This document shows positions 1 through 7,038 of a stretch of 64,000 nucleotides of DNA, piece after piece; positions within the stretch are counted from its first letter, which is position 1, and each line of letters starts with the position of its first letter. Below the pieces are notes generated by a model, which searched no databases, was not told where the DNA came from, and saw only the letters and a program-made list of their open reading frames with translations. Location: contig CANRPO010000011.1 of assembly GCA_947632515.1 (NCBI GenBank), positions 1 through 64,000 on the forward strand. The letters are read 5' to 3'. This stretch comes from an uncultured Lachnospiraceae bacterium (GTDB taxonomy: Bacteria > Bacillota > Clostridia > Lachnospirales > Lachnospiraceae). Both the position numbers and the translations under genes were made by a program.

Positions 1-195
1 GAAGATTATCGTGGACATAGAATTAGCGAAAAACTAATTGCCTTTGCAAACGAGTATGCAAAGGCAATTGGATTTGAAAAAACATATATCCCATCAATAC
101 ATATAGGTTTATATGAAAAGTATGGATATCGTTATCTCAGGGATATTATCAATTATGGCGGCGGAACAGACCGGTTGTATGTCAAAGAAATATAA
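1..195 (+). CDS. GNAT-family N-acetyltransferase, C-terminal part (5' end outside window)
   Basis: An open frame runs in from the left edge and stops at TAA 193-195, giving 64 residues. It contains the acetyl-CoA loop of GNAT enzymes (YRGHRIS, residues 3-9) and the typical C-terminal signature IGLYEKYGYRY (about residues 39-49). These enzymes move an acetyl group from acetyl-CoA to an amine; the substrate cannot be told from the C-terminus. Base composition is AT-rich compared with the genes after 1.8 kb, as for the next two genes, so it may belong to an acquired segment. The family call is fairly secure and the function is not. Confidence 0.7.
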   Translation, partial: EDYRGHRISEKLIAFANEYAKAIGFEKTYIPSIHIGLYEKYGYRYLRDIINYGGGTDRLYVKEI

Positions 196-477
196 TATAA
201 TGGGTCAACAAGTTTTCGCGCAGACCGAACATATGAAAGAGATCCGGCAGCTCTACGAATACACCGACACCTATAAGAGCCTAAAGGATAGGGAAGTCAT
301 ACGGATGACCTCTTTCCTTACAAATGAAGTTCAATATAGGATAGATTTCGCCTTGTTAAATTGATTTGAAAACAGGTCGAAAGAATACGGATAAATTATT
401 ATATGCCCATTCGTCTTTGATAAAGGCAGGATTCGGCTATCAGCACGCAAAAATCAGAAATTGTATGCACTTAGCTA
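196..477 (+). other. AT-rich stretch without a recognisable intact gene
   Basis: About 280 bases lie between the GNAT stop and the promoter of the AbiEi-like gene. Two short open runs occur on the plus strand in different frames: one ends at 364, the other runs from about 363 to the TAA at 516-518. They have coding-like amino-acid content but no start with a ribosome site and no family I recognise. They may be remnants of a decayed gene. No RNA gene or repeat was seen. Confidence 0.4.
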
Positions 478-506
478 TTGCAAGGGAAATTTTTCTGTGT
501 TACAAT
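478..506 (+). promoter_or_regulatory. Sigma-A-type promoter for the AbiEi-like gene
   Basis: TTGCAA (478-483) and TACAAT (501-506) are separated by exactly 17 bases. Transcription would start near 513, which is downstream of the ATG at 509. This argues that the antitoxin begins at a later codon, TTG 554. Confidence 0.6.
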
Positions 507-553
507 AAATGCACACAATAACGCAAAGCAGCGTGCGGAAAGTTGGTGAACGC

Positions 554-1159
554 TTGAATCAAAAGGAGATTGCAAAAAGTGTGCTCAAAGGCAACGGCGG
601 AATTGCTAAAACTGCCGACTTTGTTGCGGCAGGCATAAAAAAATATGATGTGGCGGCGCTGTGCAAGGAAGGCTTTCTCGAACGTATTCGGCGTGGGGTG
701 TACCAATTGCCGGGTAACGATCAAATAACAGAGGAACAGCTGCTCCGCGAACTGCTGCCACAGGGAACCGTTTGTGTGGAGTCCGCACTGTTTCATTACG
801 GATACAGTGATTTTGCTCCTCGTGAATGGTCTGTTGCCGTACCGAGAACTGCGTCCCGCGCCATAAAGAAAATAGATGAATTTTCGATTAAGGCTTACTA
901 TATTCAAAAGGACTTTTTGCAAATCGGAAAATCAACAGACAACTTTAACGGTGTAGAGCTTGCTGTGTATGACCGTGAGCGTACAATATGTGATTGCTTT
1001 AAGTACCGCACAAAACTTGACAGCGAAACTTTTAATAAAGCAGTCAACGCTTACGCCGCAGATGAAAATAAAAATCTTGCCAACCTTTCTAAATATGCAA
1101 AAGAGATGAAACTATACACAAAGGTTATGAATTTGATGGAGGTACTGCTTAATGGCTGA
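554..1159 (+). CDS. AbiEi-family (type IV toxin-antitoxin) antitoxin
   Basis: The 201-residue protein matches the AbiEi layout: an N-terminal winged helix (about residues 1-50, with KTADFVAAGI and the typical LERIRRGVYQLP), then the C-terminal antitoxin domain with CVESALFHYGYSD and the conserved YDRERTICDCF. In characterised systems AbiEi represses its own operon and counters the nucleotidyltransferase AbiEii without forming a stable complex. The start is set at TTG 554 because the promoter at 478-506 would begin transcription after the upstream ATG 509, and because family members begin with this NQKEIAK-like helix. The stop overlaps the start of the toxin remnant by 8 nt, the usual arrangement. 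The partner toxin is broken, so this antitoxin may now be an orphan repressor. Confidence 0.82.
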   Translation: MNQKEIAKSVLKGNGGIAKTADFVAAGIKKYDVAALCKEGFLERIRRGVYQLPGNDQITEEQLLRELLPQGTVCVESALFHYGYSDFAPREWSVAVPRTASRAIKKIDEFSIKAYYIQKDFLQIGKSTDNFNGVELAVYDRERTICDCFKYRTKLDSETFNKAVNAYAADENKNLANLSKYAKEMKLYTKVMNLMEVLLNG

Positions 1160-1677
1160 TATTGCCGCATCCGTGCTTGCACAACTGAAAAATAAGGCTG
1201 CCGAAAGCGGGAGGAGTTATCAGCTTTGTCTGCAACTTTTTTGCCAGGAGGAATTTCTGCGACGTTTGGAAAAATCCAAATATGCGGAGAATCTTGTGTT
1301 AGATTGCCGAAAAAATTGATGCTATTCTTAGCCTTATGGAGTTTTCCAGCAGGATGAAAGACTACTACGACATCTATTATCTTGCAAACAAGTTTAACTT
1401 TGACGGAACAACGCTTACAGAAGCATTAAGAAAGACCTTTGAAAACCGTAGCCACATCTTTACGATAGAGCAGTTTGAACAGATTATGACTTTTGACGGC
1501 AATGAGGCAATGCAAAGGAAATGGAAAGCGTTTTGCCGAAAGATTGATACAAAAAACGATGATTACGGTACTGTGCTGAGAACGATACAAACTTTTCTCA
1601 TGAAACCTTTTACGGCGGCAATTGAAAGTAAAGGATTTGCTGAACAATGGTCAGCACAAAATACAGAGTGGATGTAA
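1152..1677 (+). pseudogene. AbiEii-family toxin remnant with internal deletion and frameshift
   Basis: The frame from ATG 1152 reads MADIAASVLAQLKNKA and continues to KYAENLVLDC before stopping at about 1317, which matches the first 50 or so residues of AbiEii/AbiGii nucleotidyltransferase toxins. A shifted frame then resumes near 1303 with AEKIDAIL, continues through SRMKDYYDIYYLANKF, and runs to 1677; this matches the C-terminal third of the same family. The missing middle (roughly 110-130 residues by comparison with remembered family proteins near 290 residues) holds the KGG and DxD-type catalytic motifs. The gene should therefore be catalytically dead. The C-terminal fragment could at most be expressed from an internal start such as ATG 1336. 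Confidence 0.82.
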
Positions 1678-1819
1678 AGGGGATTTAACATCTTACCATC
1701 GCCATGTTACATCCGCTCCATATCTCATCTTTATACACGAATACATTTTTTTGAACGTTTTGCTCTATAAAGCCAATCTTTCAATTTAAGCCCAGTCTGT
1801 CAAAACTGCTTTTATACCC

Positions 1820-3157
1820 TCACGCTTTTAACCGGTTCATCCATCCGCGGCGTCTGAAAACGACGAGGGAGACGGCAAAACGTATGCACTCCTCCATTGA
1901 CAGAGCAAAGTAGACCACAGGGATGGCCTGGTGGAACACGAAAGCTGTGAGAAGACCCAGAGGGACGCCGAAAAGCCAGGTGCCCATCAGGTCGATGGCC
2001 ATGACGTATGTTGTTTTTCCGCCACTTCGCAGGATGCCGCTGCCGATGATCATGTTCAGCACCTTAAAGGGCATGACCGCGGCGTAGGCGGCAAGTATAC
2101 GGACCGTCAGTTCCCTAATGTCTTCCTCCACCTTGAAAATACGCACATACACGGGGCTGATATAGAAAATCACCACGGACAGCATGAGGGAACCCGCCAG
2201 ACCGTAAAGCAGGAGTTTTTTCGCCTCCCGGTAAGCCCTCTCCCTGTCCCCGTCTCCAAGACGCTTGCCGATGAGGATCGCCGCGGCCTGGCTCAAGCCG
2301 CACAAAGCCCCGATCGCCAGAGACTGCACGGGGTTCGTCAGCGTCATGGCGGCGCTGGCATCGGTGCCCAGGTGTCCGTAAATGCCCGCGTACACGTTTT
2401 CACCCATGACCCACATAAATTCACTGACCAGGAGCGGCAGCAGCATGGACAGATACTGTCCCCAGGCAAAGGGCCCGACCGCAGCGCGCTCCGCTCTCTC
2501 CCGGCATTTCAGATACATCCCAAGGATGACCAGACAATAGACAAGCTGCGAGAGAAACGTCGCCAGCGCCGCCCCTGTGATACCGAGAGCGGGCGCGCCC
2601 AACCGTCCGAAGATCAGGATCCGGTTGAGCCCGGTGTTGACAGCCGCCGACGCGATCCCGGCGTAGAGCGGCAGGGACGCTTTTTCCATACACCGCAGAT
2701 AAGTAGACCAAATGGCGATCCCCGCCGCGGGGAAGAAGGTGCCGGACACGATAAACAGATACCGCCCCGCCGTTTCCGCCGTTACAATGTCATCGATATA
2801 AAGGCTCATGATCTGTTCCGGGACGGCAGCGCCGACCAGGGTAAACAGCGCGGCAAGGATGAGGCACACCCGCAGATTGAAAATCATGCTCCGGCGCGTC
2901 TCGGCGGTATTCTTCTGTCCCATGTACTGAGAGATCATGATGCCCGCCACAGCGCCCACAGCGGATACGACGACGTTGAATATCCCCGTGAATTTCCCCG
3001 CCAGTCCGACCGCCGCCACCTCCACGCCCCCGAGCTGGCCGATCATGACCTGATCCACCACGCCGAAGGACGCCTGGAGCATGGATTGCAGCGCCACCGG
3101 AACGGCCAGGGCAATGACGTTTCGCAAAAAAGTTTGTTCCTTTGTCTTCTGTTCCAT
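1820..3157 (-). CDS. MATE-family multidrug/sodium antiporter
   Basis: This 445-residue membrane protein has about twelve hydrophobic segments and the MATE N-terminal pattern (VALQSMLQASFGVVDQVMIG, about residues 17-36), with a second related half beginning near residue 230. MATE transporters export cationic drugs or metabolites in exchange for Na+ or H+ across the cytoplasmic membrane. I chose ATG 3157 over ATG 3169 because the first ATG overlaps the ribosome site GGAGGTT (3161-3167). A candidate promoter (3343-3372) and a leader of about 180 nt with three hairpins precede it. The upstream LacI gene has its own terminator, so this gene is probably a separate transcript. Substrate unknown. Confidence 0.9.
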   Translation of the reverse strand: MEQKTKEQTFLRNVIALAVPVALQSMLQASFGVVDQVMIGQLGGVEVAAVGLAGKFTGIFNVVVSAVGAVAGIMISQYMGQKNTAETRRSMIFNLRVCLILAALFTLVGAAVPEQIMSLYIDDIVTAETAGRYLFIVSGTFFPAAGIAIWSTYLRCMEKASLPLYAGIASAAVNTGLNRILIFGRLGAPALGITGAALATFLSQLVYCLVILGMYLKCRERAERAAVGPFAWGQYLSMLLPLLVSEFMWVMGENVYAGIYGHLGTDASAAMTLTNPVQSLAIGALCGLSQAAAILIGKRLGDGDRERAYREAKKLLLYGLAGSLMLSVVIFYISPVYVRIFKVEEDIRELTVRILAAYAAVMPFKVLNMIIGSGILRSGGKTTYVMAIDLMGTWLFGVPLGLLTAFVFHQAIPVVYFALSMEECIRFAVSLVVFRRRGWMNRLKA

Positions 3158-3160
3158 TTT

Positions 3161-3301
3161 AACCTCCATTCCGGAGCGTTTACGCGACGGGGCGACGAGA
3201 AATTCGTGAATACGATTTCTCGTCTGCCATCAGGGCTATTTGGGACGCTCCGGCACAAATAGCCGTGTAAAAAATCAGCGCATCAGCGTGATTTTTCACA
3301 C
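3161..3301 (-). promoter_or_regulatory. Highly structured leader upstream of the MATE gene (three hairpins plus possible pseudoknot)
   Basis: In minus-strand order the leader holds hairpin 1 (arms 3289-3301 and 3265-3277, 13 bp with one mismatch), directly abutting hairpin 2 (arms 3256-3264 and 3234-3242, 9 bp perfect) and then hairpin 3 (arms 3216-3224 and 3194-3202, 9 bp perfect). The loop of hairpin 2 contains CCGGAGCGT (3253-3245), which is perfectly complementary to ACGCTCCGG (3179-3171) just upstream of the ribosome site at 3161-3167. This could form a pseudoknot that joins the leader to the translation start. I do not recognise a known riboswitch class. The base pairs are visible; a regulatory role is inference. 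Confidence 0.5.
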
Positions 3302-3311
3302 TAACATCCAT
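3180..3311 (-). CDS. Possible 43-residue leader ORF before the MATE gene
   Basis: An open frame starts at ATG 3311 after a modest AGGA site and ends at TAA 3182-3180, about 13 nt before the MATE ribosome site. The product would begin MDVSVKNHADALIF. The frame runs straight through all three hairpins, so it may be only a by-product of a structured RNA element. It is listed because its end, next to the 3' pseudoknot arm, is where a translated leader peptide would be expected to act. No family is recognised. Confidence 0.2.
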   Translation of the reverse strand: MDVSVKNHADALIFYTAICAGASQIALMADEKSYSRISRRPVA

Positions 3312-3319
3312 TCCTGCGG

Positions 3320-3361
3320 AAAAAAATCCTCCCGCCAGTTCCAATATAAACTGACGGGAGG
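3320..3361 (-). terminator. Rho-independent terminator of the LacI-family gene
   Basis: On the minus strand, CCTCCCGTCAG (3361-3351) pairs with CTGGCGGGAGG (3338-3328; 11 bp, one G-T) across a 12-nt loop, followed by A and seven T (3327-3320). It lies about 90 nt after the LacI stop. Confidence 0.8.
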
Positions 3362-3372
3362 CGTTCTTTCAA
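3343..3372 (-). promoter_or_regulatory. Candidate promoter of the MATE gene, inside the LacI terminator
   Basis: Minus-strand TTGAAA (3372-3367), an 18-nt spacer and TATATT (3348-3343) match the housekeeping consensus at five of six bases each. The -10 box sits in the terminator loop, so a transcript starting near 3336 would contain only the 3' arm and would not be stopped by that hairpin. Confidence 0.45.
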
Positions 3373-3451
3373 ATCTTAAATCCGTAAGTTGTCACAAAAA
3401 TGGAGGCGTTTTTTTGTCGAAAATGCCGGTGAGCCACCGCAGACGATCTGT

Positions 3452-4450
3452 TCAGAGATTTCTTGTGCTGTCCCGGACAACCAGGGTCGTGGAAAGGGTT
3501 ATGACCGGTTCCGCCGATCCACCGTCCCGGAATTTTTCTATTGCGTCCAACGCCGCCCGCGCTCGCTTGGCATTGTCCTGACGGACAGAGGTCAGGGACG
3601 GATAGACCATCCCGCACAGGGGCGTATCATCAAATCCGGCGACGGAGATCTCGCCGGGCACATCGACGCCGCTGCTCTGCAGGAAGTGAATGAGGTCAAC
3701 GGCATAGTAGTCGGATACGGCAAAAACGGCGGAGAAATTCTTGAGCTTTGGCAGTTTCTCGCGGTAGAAAGCCCTCCGCTCCTCTTTGAGCAGCGGAATC
3801 AACATAAACTCCGCGCCATCCCCGAACCCCTCGCGAAAGCCCTTCCAGCGTTCCAGATCCATATCGGTGTCGTTGTCGGACAGGCACAGGGCGCGAGAAT
3901 GCCCGCAGAGCCGGAAATACTCGCCCACCTGAAATCCGCCGTGGCGGTCGTCAATGTTGACGGCGCAGACGCGCTCCGTCGAGACGCCGCAGGCGTCATA
4001 GACCGCAAAGGGGATGCGCATATTCTCCCTGAGATGTCTGTAATCCGCGCTGCAAAACCCGATCAGCACCAGCCCTTCCAGATTCCACATGGTCGCAAAG
4101 GACACGATCTCATCCGGACTGTTTACGGTCTTCACTATCAACTGCAGGCCGCGCCCGGCCGTCTCCGCGCTCAGAGCGTTGAGCGCGGAGGCGATAAACG
4201 CATCCTCCAGAACGTGGGCCTCATATTTCTCATGGTCATTGATGACCACGCCGACGATCTTCGCCGGATTTTCCGCCAGCAGCACCTCCGCCGCACGAGG
4301 CAGATACCCCCGCTCCTCAAGGGCCTGCCGCACCCTGACCGCCGTCCGCTCGGACACCATATCGGTTTTGCCGTGGAGTACATACGACACTGCCGCCGTG
4401 CTGAGCCCCAGCTCCGAGGCTATATCCGAAAGCCGCACTTTTTCTTTCAT
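3452..4450 (-). CDS. LacI-family transcriptional regulator
   Basis: The protein has 332 residues, the family's usual length. The N-terminal helix-turn-helix (residues 6-28, RLSDIASELGLSTAAVSYVL) is followed by a hinge region and a periplasmic-binding-like sugar-sensing domain that ends with the typical VVRDST segment. ATG 4450 is preceded by GGAGGG at a good distance, and the in-frame codons upstream belong to the previous gene. It starts directly after the pseudouridine synthase stop (4452), so the two are probably cotranscribed. No sugar operon is adjacent; the sugar-type ABC transporter at 42-47 kb is far away. Ligand and targets are unknown. Confidence 0.92.
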   Translation of the reverse strand: MKEKVRLSDIASELGLSTAAVSYVLHGKTDMVSERTAVRVRQALEERGYLPRAAEVLLAENPAKIVGVVINDHEKYEAHVLEDAFIASALNALSAETAGRGLQLIVKTVNSPDEIVSFATMWNLEGLVLIGFCSADYRHLRENMRIPFAVYDACGVSTERVCAVNIDDRHGGFQVGEYFRLCGHSRALCLSDNDTDMDLERWKGFREGFGDGAEFMLIPLLKEERRAFYREKLPKLKNFSAVFAVSDYYAVDLIHFLQSSGVDVPGEISVAGFDDTPLCGMVYPSLTSVRQDNAKRARAALDAIEKFRDGGSAEPVITLSTTLVVRDSTRNL

Positions 4451-4451
4451 G

Positions 4452-5564
4452 TCACGCCCTCCCGCCCCTTTCTCCGGTCTCCTCCGCCACCCGCGCAAAG
4501 ATCTCCGGCAGCTCGGCAACGAACTCTCTGCCGCTTAAATCCGCGAAAGGCTCCGCAAGCTGCGGAAACGCCACCTTGTAGGCGCACAAAAGCTGGGTGC
4601 GCACCTGAAATCCGCGCCGATACCTGTCGTTCCACTCCTTGTCGCCGTACTTGTAATCGCCGAGGACGGGATGCCCGATGCCTGCCAGATGCGCCCGGAT
4701 CTGATGGCTTCTGCCCGTGAACAGCTCCACCTCCAAAAGCGTCTTGTCGCGCTCCGTCCGGATCGGCCGATAGCCGGTCTTGATATAAGAATGCCGCAGG
4801 CTCTCCGGCACAGCCGAAACTTCGCAGGCGTCCGCCGGTTGGATACGGACTCTGTTGTGCGCCTCGTCCTTCATCAGATACCCTTCGATGAGCTGCTCGC
4901 CGTCCACCGTCCCCTTCACATAGGCCCTGTAATACTTGCGAATGGTCCTGTCCCGCAGGACGCCGCCAAGCATCCGCGCGCCCTGTAGGGATTTTGCGCA
5001 CAGCACGATCCCGCCGGTGTTGCGGTCGAGACGGTTGCACACGGAGGGCCTGTAATAGGCGATCTCCCCTTCCTGTAAGCCGCCCGACGCAAGCAGATAC
5101 CCGATCAGCCATTCGTTCAAGGAGAGGTCGCCCCGCGCCGCCTTCTGGGAGAGCACGCCCACAGGCTTGTCCGCCAAAAGGACATGCTCGTTTTCATAGA
5201 GGATGCCCACTCCCCTGATCTTCTCATAAGCTGTCCTGCACTCTCTCAAAAGGGCCGTATCGTTCACGCCGGACACAGTCCAAAGCTCCGTGTCCCCGTG
5301 CGTTTCCGCGTTTTTTGCCTGTCCGTCTTCCGGGAGCGCCGTCCTGCCCATAAACTTTAACAGAGTCTCGTCGGAGAAGAAGATCTTCACGCTGTCGCCT
5401 TCCGCAAGCCGCTCTGCTCCGTCGGCTCTCCTGTCGTTCAATGTGATATTCTTTTTGCGCAGCATCTTATGAAGGAAACCGTTTCCGGCCTCCGGCAGGA
5501 TCCTGCACAGATATTTGTCCAGCCGCTGTCCGGCATCCTTTTGCATGATTCGTGCCTGATACAT
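4452..5564 (-). CDS. RluA/RluD-family pseudouridine synthase
   Basis: The 370-residue protein has an S4-like RNA-binding domain (about residues 13-62) and a catalytic domain carrying NRLDRNTGG (177-185), whose Asp180 is the nucleophile in this family; RSHQIRAHLAGIGHPVLGD follows, as expected. It should convert specific uridines of rRNA or tRNA to pseudouridine; the target site cannot be read from the sequence. The S4 and catalytic domains are joined by a longer linker (about 63-120) than in E. coli RluC. The start may instead be the ATG at 5546. Confidence 0.88.
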   Translation of the reverse strand: MYQARIMQKDAGQRLDKYLCRILPEAGNGFLHKMLRKKNITLNDRRADGAERLAEGDSVKIFFSDETLLKFMGRTALPEDGQAKNAETHGDTELWTVSGVNDTALLRECRTAYEKIRGVGILYENEHVLLADKPVGVLSQKAARGDLSLNEWLIGYLLASGGLQEGEIAYYRPSVCNRLDRNTGGIVLCAKSLQGARMLGGVLRDRTIRKYYRAYVKGTVDGEQLIEGYLMKDEAHNRVRIQPADACEVSAVPESLRHSYIKTGYRPIRTERDKTLLEVELFTGRSHQIRAHLAGIGHPVLGDYKYGDKEWNDRYRRGFQVRTQLLCAYKVAFPQLAEPFADLSGREFVAELPEIFARVAEETGERGGRA

Positions 5565-5628
5565 ATCGTTTTTGGTGCACCTCCGCTCTCAGATTAACCG
5601 CAGACCGCGCAGGAAAGAGCGCTGCGGG

Positions 5629-6201
5629 TCAGATCGATATGGAATACAGCAGGCGTATAATACCGTCCCTGTCCCTGTGTTCTTCCAGATCTGCCGCCTC
5701 CAATCGACTCAGTCGGTCAATATAGCCTCTGCTGTCAGAAACGATCTTAACCGTCACATTTTTGATCCCCTCCTGCCGGATCATCTGTTCCAGATGTCTC
5801 TGCGCCTCCCCGGGATCGCATTTCGGATTCTCGGTGATCCCGCACAGCACGCCGCCTTTTAGGGCCATGTGGCTGATGGAAAAATTTTTCTGATAGGAGG
5901 TAAAATACATGTCATAGAATACGGTCAGCCGCCCGTCATATTCCTCAAGTTCCTTCTTAAGCTCCTCACTGCAGCCCTCGGCCCTCAGAAACAGTATGAC
6001 ATTCACCATGCTCTTGCAAGCCGGCAGACACCCCAGCACCGCGACGATGGTGAGCAGGTTCCGGTTCGTCCCCGTAGTCATGTACCCAATGAGATACAGA
6101 CCGACGCTGACCGCGAAGAACAAAAACGTCCTGACCGCCGCCACAGCCCGGTGGTTTCTGATATAGCCGTAACATCCTTTTTTCACAAACAAAGTCTTCA
6201 T
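5629..6201 (-). CDS. Uncharacterised membrane protein with two N-terminal transmembrane helices
   Basis: The 190-residue protein has two hydrophobic helices (about residues 23-41 and 48-70) followed by a soluble domain of about 120 residues with mixed alpha/beta pattern (VLCGITENPKCDPGEAQRHL). I do not recognise a family. The soluble part lacks cysteine pairs or nucleotide motifs and probably faces the cytoplasm. It lies between an SDR enzyme and a pseudouridine synthase on the same strand with short gaps, so it is likely part of a general housekeeping run. Confidence 0.7.
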   Translation of the reverse strand: MKTLFVKKGCYGYIRNHRAVAAVRTFLFFAVSVGLYLIGYMTTGTNRNLLTIVAVLGCLPACKSMVNVILFLRAEGCSEELKKELEEYDGRLTVFYDMYFTSYQKNFSISHMALKGGVLCGITENPKCDPGEAQRHLEQMIRQEGIKNVTVKIVSDSRGYIDRLSRLEAADLEEHRDRDGIIRLLYSISI

Positions 6202-6235
6202 ATGCCCCGCCTTTCCCGGCTGTGCTCCGCCGCTC

Positions 6236-6985
6236 TCACCAAAAAAGCTGCAGGATATTCTGTACGCTCTGCGTTGCCAGATACAGCGCCTGCATGGGAG
6301 CGCCGCAGACCGACACCGTCCTGTGCCGCCTGCAGTCCTCGATGGCCTTCGCCACGACGCGCTCCGGCTTTACCATGACCTTTCTCTTTCGGGCGCTCAT
6401 GGGAGCGCCATCTCCGTAGGCGCGCTCCAGAAAGGGCGTGTCCACAGGCCCGGGACATACCGTAGTCACGCAGATGCCGCGCCCTCTTAACTCTCTGCCG
6501 ATTGCTCTGCCAAAAGAGTAGGCGTAGGCTTTTGTGGCCGCGTAGACCGCGAAATTCGGCTGCGGTACAAACGCCGCGCCGGAGGCAAACTGTATGATCT
6601 TGCTGCCCTTTCGCATATAGGGGAGGCAGAGTTTGATCAACAGGGTCTGCGCCGCCACATTCAGCCGCAGCATGGCGGATATGTCCTCGTCCTCCCGGGA
6701 GGAGAAGGCTCCATAATATCCCACGCCGGCGCAGCACGCAAGCAGCGTGATCTTCGGCGCAGCGAGCAAGAGCACTTCCCGAAACCTCCTAAGTTCCCGC
6801 TCATCCGCAATGTCAATGGGTATGATCCTCGTCTTTATGCGCATGGTGCGCGCCAGTTCCTCCATGGGCTCTTTTCTGCGCGCCAGGAGCCAGATCTCGT
6901 CCGTCCTGCGCAGCTGCGTTTCGATCTGTGCGGCGAACTCTCTCCCCATGCCGGAGGATGCGCCTGTGATGATCGCGATATTCAT
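6236..6985 (-). CDS. Short-chain dehydrogenase/reductase (SDR)
   Basis: This classical SDR has 249 residues, with the NAD(P)-binding TGASSGMG (residues 7-14), an NAG-like CCAGVG (84-89), Asn109, Ser135, Tyr148 and Lys152, all correctly spaced for catalysis. Substrate unknown; the extended C-terminus (VMVKPERVVAKAIEDCRR) resembles the fatty-acyl/ketoacyl-reductase-like branch. ATG 6985 follows AGGAG at ideal spacing. The neighbours give no pathway. Confidence 0.9.
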   Translation of the reverse strand: MNIAIITGASSGMGREFAAQIETQLRRTDEIWLLARRKEPMEELARTMRIKTRIIPIDIADERELRRFREVLLLAAPKITLLACCAGVGYYGAFSSREDEDISAMLRLNVAAQTLLIKLCLPYMRKGSKIIQFASGAAFVPQPNFAVYAATKAYAYSFGRAIGRELRGRGICVTTVCPGPVDTPFLERAYGDGAPMSARKRKVMVKPERVVAKAIEDCRRHRTVSVCGAPMQALYLATQSVQNILQLFW

Positions 6986-7038
6986 AGTTTTTTCTCCTAT
7001 CTTCTCTTTTCTGTGACCCTGTCGCCGACATCCACCCG

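Noticed and set aside
509..553. ATG 509 as the AbiEi start
   Set aside because: The promoter at 478-506 would start transcription after it, and family members begin near TTG 554.
1931..3262. Long open frame on the plus strand opposite the MATE gene (443 codons)
   Set aside because: It is a by-product of GC-rich codon use; no ribosome site, low-complexity basic translation, and the opposite strand carries a clear family.
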